DNA from: Isotricha intestinalis
Taxonomy: Eukaryota > Ciliophora > Litostomatea > Vestibuliferida > Isotrichidae
Assembly: GCA_023807065.1 (NCBI GenBank)
Contig: JAJJLU010000767.1
Location: 1-19,534 of the forward strand
Length of the DNA stretch: 19,534 nucleotides
Direction of reading: 5' to 3'
Both the position numbers and the translations under genes were made by a program. Shown here piece by piece: positions 1 to 7,381 of the stretch (positions are counted from its first letter, which is position 1; each line of letters begins with the position of its first letter). The notes beneath the pieces are model-generated. The model ran no database searches and had not been told where the DNA came from. It saw only the letters and a program-made list of their open reading frames with translations.

Positions 1-414
1 GAATAGTTCCACATTTATAAAATTAATTATTTTTTTAATTAAAATCAATTTTTATCAATGAAAAATTTTGCATTGAAGTTAATGGGTGAATGTTGTTCAA
101 ATATTATTCATAAAAATTTAAATATTAATATTTTTTTAGATAATTAAATACATAAATGATAACATTTAAACTTAATTGTATTGGGACAATACTTGTAATA
201 ATTTATTGTACATATAAATTATATAAAAAAATAAACATTTTTTATTTTTTTCAATATATATTTTTACAATCAAAATCTACTTTTCTATATTTTTGAATTT
301 TGAGATGATGAGGTCTGGATTTTTATGAAAATTATGTTTAAATTTATTTTAAGGAGAAATAACATTAAGTGAATGAAGTGTAATTTGAAATATATATTTA
401 TATGATATAGATAA
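1..414. other. AT-rich intergenic stretch, no convincing gene
   Basis: Almost entirely A/T with frequent stops on the plus strand. A 30-codon ATG-initiated frame at 58-150 (starts MKNFALKLMG, contains CCSNIIHKN) is too short to call. The segment from about 300 to 414 could hold the eroded 5' part of the RING-H2 remnant that begins at 415, but its frames are broken by several stops and I cannot align it to a RING domain. A perfect 6-bp hairpin (GTATTG-GGA-CAATAC, 178-192) is the only local structure seen. Confidence 0.4.
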
Positions 415-841
415 AGGAAAATACTTGATAAATGTATTAAAGAATGGATTATAGTAAATTCAGAATGCCCTATTTGTAAATCTCCTATAATAAATAAAAA
501 TTGGAATTCATTCTAAATTTTATAATCAACAATTAGATATTCATGATACACAAAATGCAATTTACAAAAATTAAATTTTTTCCCTAAAGTAATTATTGAT
601 ATTGAGAAATAGAATTATTATAGGAAATATATAAATTATTCTAAAAAACTTATTTAGATTATAATAATGATAATTCAAATAGGAATCCAGCTTCTATTTC
701 TTATTCTTTATCTTGTGAAGCTAATTTAGATAAAATATTAAAAATGAAATTAAAAGAATTGAAATTGAAGTTTTGAATAAAAAATTAATGAAAATTTATT
801 AAAATAAAATTGATATAATTACTATTTTTAAGGAAAAATAA
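415..841 (+). pseudogene. Degraded RING-H2 finger gene
   Basis: An open piece at 415-516 encodes the C-terminal half of a RING-H2 finger: CIKEWIIVNSECPICK matches the family spacing C-I-x2-W-x6-C-P-x-C-(R/K) exactly. The residue three before the first Cys, normally a zinc-binding His, is Leu (CTT, one base from CAT). Downstream, protein-like frames follow in relay: one from 512 containing FYNQQLDIHDTQNAIYKN, one containing FFPKVIIDIEK broken by TAG, one at 645-776 containing NRNPASISYSLSCEANLDK, and a last one containing IEIEVLNKKLMKIY, then TAA, then a tail ending at the TAA of 839-841. The relay needs several frameshifts and at least two nonsense changes, both explicable as C-to-T in Gln codons. 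The N-terminal half of the RING is not recognisable. RING-H2 proteins are ubiquitin E3 ligases; this copy should be inactive. It ends 94 bp before the convergent TPR gene. An unannotated multi-intron gene is the alternative, but no GT-AG pairs repair the frames. Confidence 0.55.
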
Positions 842-935
842 TGAGTAAACAAAAATAATAATTATATTAAAATTTTTGTTTTTTAAGATTCAAAGAAATA
901 GTAATATGCCAATAATATTAAGAATTAATTATTTT

Positions 936-2567
936 TTATCTTGTTATAATAGGAATAATGATGAGAGTGAGTGAAGCAATAAAAATTATTACGCTCATAA
1001 AATAGAATTGTCCATTCGTTAATTGAAACATTCTTTTCAAATCATTTATTATATTAATAATATAATTTTGAATAAATTTCAAAGGAGAATTGCTATTTTC
1101 ATTAATGATAGGATTTATATTCATTAATCTTTGTTTTTCAAAAACAGTTTGATAAGCTTTTTCATAAATTTGTTGATTTAATTGTAAATTCATGAAAATT
1201 TCTTCACACTTTCTTAATTTAATTTCATCAAATATAGGTTTGAAGATTAATTTAGTTTTAATTAATTCAATGTCATTTTTTTCTAATTTATTTAATTGTT
1301 TATAAATATCAGAATCAAGATTTGTAATATCATATTTATAATAATATTCAAAGTCATAAAATCCATCTAAAAAATTATCAAATTCTTTTAAAGCTTTTTT
1401 AAACTTTTCCAAATCATTATTTTTCAAGATATGTCTCATAGTATAAAAATAAGTTTCCTTAATTTCCACTAAAACTTTATAATTAAGTTCTACCATTTCA
1501 ATATTTAAAGTAAGGCAATCAGGAATTTTTAAATTTTTACTGGAAATTTTATCACACGCATATCTAAAATTATGTAAAAATTTTTTGGCAGTCATAATTT
1601 CTTTTTTTTGTTTTTCAGAAATCATTTTTTTAATTTTATTATAATGATCTCTAATAATTTCTTCTCCAATAGTAATTTTTTTACATAAAGCATTAGTAAA
1701 ATCACCAAAAGCTAAATTTAATTCTTTTAAATTTGAAAATTTATTATACATTCTAACTTGACCTCTTCTAAAATAAATATCAGGTAAAGTGTCATTAGCA
1801 TATTCTAAAGCTTCATTTAAGCATTTCATTGCTTCTTTATAATTTCTTAAATTCATATAACAATAACTTAATCTTTTTAAAATATGTAACATCATACTTA
1901 AATAATTTTCTTTTTCATATTGTATTTTTTCATTTATTTTAATTTCTCTTTTTATTATATCATCATCATTAATAGGATTTTCTCTTATTTCTGTTAAATG
2001 ATTAAATATTTCTAATTCTCTATTTTTGTTTTTAAATTCAATCCATTTAAATAATGAATATAATAAATTATATCCTTTTAATGCTTCAAAATAATCTTCT
2101 TTTAAATATACTTTTTCTATTTTTTCTTTTAATTCTTCTCCTATTAAAAATGATTGTTGAAATTCCATTTTTCTTATTTTTTTCACTTTTTCATCTCTTA
2201 TAAATAAAGTATTTCTTAAATGACGAGAATAATTTCTTATTGTTTTTGAATTATCTATTTTTTCTTTTGTATCATAATTTAATTTATCGAATACAAAATC
2301 ATAAGGATGATATAAGAAATTTATTTGGTAATGAGGTTCAAATTTCATATTAATGTCTTTATGTTGCTTTCTAAAAAATGGACATCTTGAAATATTTGGT
2401 TCCTGTTTTTCTAAAGATTTTTTTTCTATATTATTTAATATTTGTTCCTCTGCATTATTTAAAAGAGGAGTTTTGGAATTTGAATATTTTTTCAATGCAC
2501 TATCTAATAATTTATCATTTGAATCCATTAAATCTTTAAAATTGTTTTGTAGATCATTTATTGACAT
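936..2567 (-). CDS. TPR protein with C-terminal membrane anchor
   Basis: This 543-residue protein has a single uninterrupted exon and an A-rich start context. Tetratricopeptide-like helices lie at about residues 143-180, 225-258 (LSYCYMNLRNYKEAMKCLNEAL, typical TPR spacing) and 261-296 (IYFRRGQVRMY followed by AFGDFTNAL). The first two are separated by a charged insert at about 180-222. A hydrophobic helix at 521-541 ends two residues before the C-terminus, which marks a tail-anchored protein facing the cytosol from the ER or outer mitochondrial membrane. The helix spacing resembles the TPR part of FKBP-type immunophilins and other Hsp70/Hsp90 co-chaperones, but no peptidyl-prolyl isomerase domain is present. 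The N-terminal 140 residues contain a conserved-looking patch (RCPFFRKQHK, then HYQINFLYHPYDF) that I do not recognise. A role as a membrane-bound chaperone adaptor is inference. Its start faces the gene at 3185 across 617 bp. Confidence 0.8.
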   Translation of the reverse strand: MSINDLQNNFKDLMDSNDKLLDSALKKYSNSKTPLLNNAEEQILNNIEKKSLEKQEPNISRCPFFRKQHKDINMKFEPHYQINFLYHPYDFVFDKLNYDTKEKIDNSKTIRNYSRHLRNTLFIRDEKVKKIRKMEFQQSFLIGEELKEKIEKVYLKEDYFEALKGYNLLYSLFKWIEFKNKNRELEIFNHLTEIRENPINDDDIIKREIKINEKIQYEKENYLSMMLHILKRLSYCYMNLRNYKEAMKCLNEALEYANDTLPDIYFRRGQVRMYNKFSNLKELNLAFGDFTNALCKKITIGEEIIRDHYNKIKKMISEKQKKEIMTAKKFLHNFRYACDKISSKNLKIPDCLTLNIEMVELNYKVLVEIKETYFYTMRHILKNNDLEKFKKALKEFDNFLDGFYDFEYYYKYDITNLDSDIYKQLNKLEKNDIELIKTKLIFKPIFDEIKLRKCEEIFMNLQLNQQIYEKAYQTVFEKQRLMNINPIINENSNSPLKFIQNYIINIINDLKRMFQLTNGQFYFMSVIIFIASLTLIIIPIITR

Positions 2568-3184
2568 TTATTTTTTTTTTATTATAAATATTTTTTTGCA
2601 AAAGCCTTAATATCAAATTAAGTGAAACTCTTAATTCATTTAATATATTTGGAAATAAGATTAAAAAGAAAAAATATTATAATTTTAATCTGTTATAAAA
2701 TAGATTAATCTGAATTATTTATCATAATCACTTTAATATTTTCTAAAACATTTAATTTCTTGGTGAAATTAAAAGGAATTATATTGTAATTTTATTAATA
2801 CTTTAAAAATATTTATTATTTATTATAAATATAATAATTTTACAAGATGAAATGAATGAGATAAAAGCTGAAAAATAAAATAATCCAAAAAAACTCATTC
2901 TTTAAGTAAAAGAGGTAAATTTGAATTAGTATTAAAGATAATATTGAAAAAGATTTAAAAAAGTTTAATAAAGTTTGAATATTTATGTAATTTGAAGTGA
3001 AAATATTGTTTTTAATGGAAATAATTGTCTAAATGTGTTATTACAAACAAACTCGGAATTAAAGATAGATGTATTCTTTCAGGATTATTTAATCTATAAA
3101 TAATTATTATTTTTGTTTTTTAAAAACTGAGTATTATTTAAAAAATAAATATATTTTAATTTTATTAAATATAAAATAATAATA
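2568..3184. other. Divergent intergenic region with possible coding debris
   Basis: This gap separates the starts of the TPR gene (minus) and the E-C-x-F-x-P gene (plus), so promoters for both should lie here. No individual promoter motif is recognisable. The part from about 2850 to 3103 is richer in G/C than its surroundings and holds short protein-like plus-strand pieces in different frames: HSLSKRGKFELVLK near 2896, DNIEKDLKKFNKV near 2937, and a 35-codon open stretch at 2996-3103 containing NNCLNVLLQTNSELKIDVFF. They may be remains of a gene, or chance; no start or splice pattern joins them. Confidence 0.35.
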
Positions 3185-4086
3185 ATGATAAATAGACATT
3201 ATTCAGAAAATTATCTTTTTAATAGAAATAATTTCAATTCTTATTCTTATCAAAAAATAAATCCAAAGAAACAAATTCCTAGATGGGATAAATTATATCA
3301 ACTTGATAAAAAAAAGAGAGAAACTTTAAAATTAAAAGAACAAAAAATTCAAGAAGAAAAAAATAGAAAAGAAATTGAAGAATGTACTTTTAAACCTATA
3401 ATAAATAAAAATTCAGAATATATAAATAAACAATATTATTCAAATAATGAAGATTCAAATAAAGAAAAAGTATCTAAATTTTTTTCGAGACAACAAAATT
3501 GGAACAGAAAAAAAATAGAAAAAATAGAAGGATTAACAAAAGGAGAAGAAAATAAAGAATTAAATGAATGTAGATTTCAGCCTAAAATAGTAAAAAAAAT
3601 ATTAAATTTATAAAATTATATAATATTAAATAGAGTAAACAAAAAGGAATTAATTATAGTATTTTTAGTAATGCTGCCCAAGATTTAGTTGTTGATCCTG
3701 AATCATATGAACAATATATAAAAAGAAAAGAAAATTTTAGAAAAATTGAAAATGAAAAAAAAATGAAAGAATTAAAAAAACCTGGAAGTGGCTTAATATG
3801 GAAAAATAAACATTTAATTAATTATCCTAATAGAATATTTAGTAATGAAAATATAAGAAAAAGAAATAATTCAAATAGAAATAAAAAGGTTATTTTATTT
3901 TTTTAATCTATTTTGTAGTTTGGAAAAAAAGAAGATGATGATTTTGATGATAAGAAAAATTATTCTGAAAGAAATATTAGAAAAGTAAATAGACATGTTC
4001 CAACTAATTCTTGTACAATTGATTATCAAAATGCAGTAAAATGCCTCCATAATGAATTACTTTCTATTAAACTAATGGATAATTAA
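3185..4086 (+). CDS. Basic protein with repeated E-C-x-F-x-P modules (three exons)
   Basis: Spliced gene: exons 3185-3589, 3634-3888 and 3919-4086, giving 275 residues and a TAA stop. Without splicing the frame stops at 3613. Removing the two GT-AG introns restores one frame of uniformly K/N/E-rich protein. The N-terminal half has two similar modules. The first is P-R-W-D-K-L-Y (residues 32-38), a charged helix, then ECTFKPIIN (66-74). The second is QQNWNRKK (103-110), a charged helix, then ECRFQPKI (128-135). Exon 2 adds a lysine-rich helix around YEQYIKRKENFRKIENEKK. No transmembrane segment or signal peptide is visible. The 'E-C-T-F-x-P-x-I-N' motif after an 'R-x-x-x-L-Y' helix recurs in uncharacterised proteins of ciliates and other protists, some linked to cytoskeleton or cilia; that link is from memory and weak here. 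It converges on the coiled-coil gene, with 148 bp between stops. Confidence 0.82.
3590..3633 (+). other. Intron 1 of the E-C-x-F-x-P gene (44 nt)
   Basis: It begins GTAAAA and ends AAATAG, phase 0. Reading through it hits TAA at 3611-3613. The exon that follows opens AGT AAA CAA AAA GGA and runs for 85 codons. Using the next AG two bases later would put TAA immediately in frame, so this acceptor is favoured. Confidence 0.8.
3889..3918 (+). other. Intron 2 of the E-C-x-F-x-P gene (30 nt)
   Basis: It begins GTTATT and ends TTGTAG, phase 0. Its length is a multiple of three, but it contains an in-frame TAA, so retention would truncate the protein. The next exon opens TTT GGA AAA and encodes an acidic D/E stretch then a Lys-rich tail ending KLMDN. 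Confidence 0.82.
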
Positions 4087-4234
4087 TTAATATAATATTG
4101 AATTTTTATATTAAAGTTATATATAAATTAGAATTTAAATTGATGGTTTTATGTTTTTACAAGAATACTCAAGAAGTTTAAATTTGTTTATAATATAGTT
4201 AATTTTTAAATTTTTTTTACAAAATTTTTAAAAA

Positions 4235-6574
4235 TTATTCCTTTTGTTCTATAGTTGTGATTTTTTTATTTATAAGCTCTAAATTATTAAAATCATAGTT
4301 ATCAATATTGAATATATCTTCTGTTTCTTGATTTTTATCAATTTGAAAATATTTATTTTTTATTGATTCAATTTTTTGTTTTCTTGTTGGAAGTTCAGTT
4401 CTATTTATATTATAATTATTATCAGAATCATAATTGTTAATATCAAATTTGATTTTTTTGTCTGATTTAAAAGTAGAATCTGCTAAATATATTTTTTTTT
4501 GTTTTTTATTTTTTTTTTCTTTCTCAAATTTTGAACTTTTTGAACTATAATTAGAAATAATATTTTTATTTTTATTAATTTCATCTTCTTCTTTTAATTC
4601 TTTTAGTATATTGTCATTAGTATTATAAATATTATCATAAAAATCATTAATTTTTTGTTTTTGCAAAGTCATAAATTTAGATTCGTTTTTTTGGATTCTC
4701 TCTTTAATTTCATATTGTTGAATGCTTAATTCATAAACTTTTTCTAAATTAATAATTTCATTATTTATTAATTCATTTTTTTGTTTTAAATTATCTAATC
4801 GTATAGAATTATCATTAACTGTTCTTGAAACATTTTTAACTTTAAACATAACATTTTTTGAAATTTCTTTTATTTTACTTTCTAATCTTGAATTAATTTC
4901 AATTAATTGTTCTTTCTTACCTAATAATTCTCTATAATCATTTTCAGATGTATTATTATAATCATTGGATAAATTATTGTCATTTATATCATTTTTTAAA
5001 TCAGAAATATTATTAACTATTTTTGATTTACTATTATTATCTTTTAATAAAGAATATCTACTAAAAATTCCTTGATATTGTCTTTTTCTACTTGAAAGAC
5101 TAACACTTTTATTAATATTAAAAGTTTTATCATTTTTATATATTGAAGTTTTTTCTCTATTTGATTTTTCAATTATAGGTAAATATAATGGATTTTTATT
5201 TCCTTTTTTCTTAAATTGTCTTTTATCTATTTCTTTTACTGTTTTAGATTCATCTTTTATAATTCTTTCTAAAATATCTTCCATTTTTCCTTCTAAATCT
5301 TGATTAATTAAATTTACCCAAAAATCTAATTTATTTACTAAATTTTTGTCTGAATCTTCCTTTATATGAATATTATATAATTTTTTCAATACATTATATT
5401 CTTTAATTAAATTTTCTATACTCTTTTTGTTCATACTTAATTTTGTATAATATTCATGTTTTATACTTTCAAAACTTTTAACATCTTCAGTATAATTATT
5501 TATTTTTTTTGGAAATTTCTTATTTTCAGTATAGCTTCTTAATTCTATAGAATTAACTTGACTTTTAGAAGATAATTCATTAATTTTTTCATTAATTTCT
5601 GAATTTTCTTTTTTAGTCTTATCAATTTCTTCCTCAAAAGTACTAATTTTTTCAGGAGTTAAAACATTATTTATTTTATTCGAATAAATTGTTAACTGAG
5701 TTTTTACAGTTTGATTTGATTTTTTTGAATTTTGTAATTCCTTTTTTATTTTTTCAAAATCTTGTTTTACTTTTTCTATTGTAAATTTATCTTTTTTTTT
5801 ATCCATTAAATAATCTGAATAATTTGTATATTTTTCATTTATGTTTTTTAAAATTGACTCTAAATCTTCTTTTGATTTGTTTTTTTCTGAATATAATTCA
5901 ATAAGTTTATCATCTATTAATGCTTTTGCTTTTTTTAATTCTTCAAGAGTATAATTTTCATATTTATTTTTTTGTTTTATTTCTTCATCATTTTTATTTA
6001 ATTCTTTTTTTAATTTTGCTATTTGAGTTGGATCATTTATATTTTCAATATTAATGTCACTCTCTTCTTTTCTTTCCAAATTGTTTTCTAATTTTTCTTT
6101 ATTGTCACCGTTTAATTCATTATTTTCTAAATTTTCTTTATTATCTTCATTTAATTCATTATTTTCTAATTTTTCTTTATTATCTTCATTTAATTCATTA
6201 TTTTCTAATTTTTCTATATTATCTTTATTTAATTCATTATTTTCTAAATTTTCTTTATTATCTTCATTTAATTCATTGTTTTCTAATTTTTCCTTATTGT
6301 CTTCGTTTAATTCATTATTTTCTAATTTTTCTTTATTGTCTTCATTTAATTCATTATTTTCTAATTTTTCTATATTATCTTCATTTAATTCATTATTTTC
6401 TAAATTTTCTTTATTGTCTTCATTTAATTCATTATTTTCTGGTTTTTGTTCATTTAATTCATTATTATTTTCTGTTCTCTCAAAATTTGATTGAAGGATT
6501 TGATTATCTTGTTCTTCATATAAACTATTATTTTGTTGATTATTAAGTTTATTATCATCTAAATTAGTTTCCAT
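4235..6574 (-). CDS. Coiled-coil protein with N-terminal 13-residue repeats
   Basis: A 779-residue single-exon protein, extremely rich in K, E, N, I and L. Residues 1-46 are Asn/Gln-rich and low in complexity. Residues 47-163 are nine tandem copies of NNELNEDNKEKLE with small changes, preceded by one partial copy (NNELNEQKPE). From about 165 to 450 there are long heptad-like helices interrupted by short breaks. The segment around 470-550 is basic and Ser/Asn-rich, probably disordered. A second coiled coil lies at about 555-660, followed by a charged tail ending TTIEQKE. There is no signal peptide, membrane helix or catalytic motif. The architecture suggests a structural or scaffolding protein such as a cytoskeletal or basal-body component, but nothing fixes the function. 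It starts divergently from the giant deubiquitinase across 807 bp. Confidence 0.8.
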   Translation of the reverse strand: METNLDDNKLNNQQNNSLYEEQDNQILQSNFERTENNNELNEQKPENNELNEDNKENLENNELNEDNIEKLENNELNEDNKEKLENNELNEDNKEKLENNELNEDNKENLENNELNKDNIEKLENNELNEDNKEKLENNELNEDNKENLENNELNGDNKEKLENNLERKEESDINIENINDPTQIAKLKKELNKNDEEIKQKNKYENYTLEELKKAKALIDDKLIELYSEKNKSKEDLESILKNINEKYTNYSDYLMDKKKDKFTIEKVKQDFEKIKKELQNSKKSNQTVKTQLTIYSNKINNVLTPEKISTFEEEIDKTKKENSEINEKINELSSKSQVNSIELRSYTENKKFPKKINNYTEDVKSFESIKHEYYTKLSMNKKSIENLIKEYNVLKKLYNIHIKEDSDKNLVNKLDFWVNLINQDLEGKMEDILERIIKDESKTVKEIDKRQFKKKGNKNPLYLPIIEKSNREKTSIYKNDKTFNINKSVSLSSRKRQYQGIFSRYSLLKDNNSKSKIVNNISDLKNDINDNNLSNDYNNTSENDYRELLGKKEQLIEINSRLESKIKEISKNVMFKVKNVSRTVNDNSIRLDNLKQKNELINNEIINLEKVYELSIQQYEIKERIQKNESKFMTLQKQKINDFYDNIYNTNDNILKELKEEDEINKNKNIISNYSSKSSKFEKEKKNKKQKKIYLADSTFKSDKKIKFDINNYDSDNNYNINRTELPTRKQKIESIKNKYFQIDKNQETEDIFNIDNYDFNNLELINKKITTIEQKE
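6086..6436 (-). repeat. 39-bp coding minisatellite, nine units
   Basis: Nine exact-length 39-bp units encode the 13-residue repeats of the coiled-coil protein. Units differ at a few positions. From the protein N-terminus the variable pairs read K-N, I-K, K-K, K-K, K-N, I-K, K-K, K-N, K-K. The three-unit block (K-N, I-K, K-K) therefore recurs four units later, pointing to duplication of a multi-unit block. All units keep the reading frame. On the opposite strand the repeat creates a spurious open frame (6054-6494), which I do not annotate as a gene. Confidence 0.9.
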
Positions 6575-7381
6575 TTTAATTATTTAAGTCATTTATTATT
6601 TTATTCATTTAATATAATAATTGTTTTTTTGTTTGAAAATGAATTTTAATAAAAATCAACAATATTATAAAAGAAAACAGTAGTATTCCTATTTACCAAA
6701 TTTACCTTAATATAACCAAAAACTAGCTGTTTCATAAAATTTAAGAATTATTTAATTCAAAAGTATTATTTTGGAATAAAAAAGAAAAATAATTTTTTTA
6801 GACTAAAATATTAATTTTCCAAGAAGGAATATTTTGTTTTTATTTAAAATTTTTAATTATAATTCTTTTATAAATATTAAGTCTATTATAAAATTAAAAC
6901 TTTTATTATTTGATTATTATTCTTTTTAATCTGAATATATGATTCAATTAGCTTTTATTAAATTGGTAATTATATTTATTTATAATGTGAATAAGTGAAA
7001 AATTATAAATTATATTATATTGTTTTCTCTTTTTTGACTTAAATTTTTCAATTTTTTTTCTATAAAAATTAACATTATTCATAGCAAATTAAAAATTTGT
7101 TATTTTAAATGATTTGCTTTTATTATCGAATAATTGTGATTTCCAATTTGAAAAAGTTGGTTTGAATAATGGGTCATTTGTTTTTATTTTTTTAAGATAG
7201 TTATTTTCTTATAAAATGGAATAGTGTTTTATTTCTAATACTTCTATTGAAAATGATTGTTTAATAAATCATTTTTTATTTTTCTTGAATTAAATTAGAA
7301 TATCAAATTTAAAAATAAAATTATTTTTTTTTTCAAATTTTTAAAATAATTTCTATTATAATAACATTAATTTAAATTATA
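6575..7381. other. Divergent intergenic region, 807 bp
   Basis: It lies between the starts of the coiled-coil gene (minus) and the deubiquitinase gene (plus) and should carry both promoters; I can name no motif. It is mostly A/T with long T runs near 7300-7350. Two plus-strand stretches look faintly protein-like: one from the ATG at 6639, interrupted by seven TAA/TAG before a TGA at 6996, and a 35-codon stretch ending in TAG at 7198-7200 that contains SNNCDFQFEKVGLNNGSF. Neither is called as a gene. Confidence 0.4.

Noticed and set aside
58..150. 30-codon ATG-initiated frame at the left edge
   Set aside because: Short, no motif, and frames of this length are expected by chance; could belong to the eroded RING gene but cannot be linked.
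178..192. Perfect 6-bp inverted repeat with 3-nt loop
   Set aside because: Too short to mean more than chance; not followed by a clear T-tract or placed at a gene end.
361..414. TGA codons near 378 and 390 that could be read as RING cysteines (TGA = Cys)
   Set aside because: Spacing would be C-x3-C rather than C-x2-C, TAA stops also interrupt the remnant, and Cys is TGT/TGC throughout the intact genes.
2353..2610. 85-codon + strand frame over the 5' end of the TPR gene
   Set aside because: Antisense to a well-supported coding exon, with Phe/Leu/Ser-rich composition typical of shadows.
6054..6494. 146-codon open frame on + strand, Ser/Phe-rich repeats
   Set aside because: It is the antisense shadow of the 39-bp repeat within the coiled-coil gene; repeat periodicity alone keeps it open.
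6680..6726. Possible 47-nt GTAG...CTAG intron joining an ATG 6639 frame to about 30 further codons
   Set aside because: The donor GTAGTA and C-rich interior differ from the four supported introns, and the product is short and featureless.
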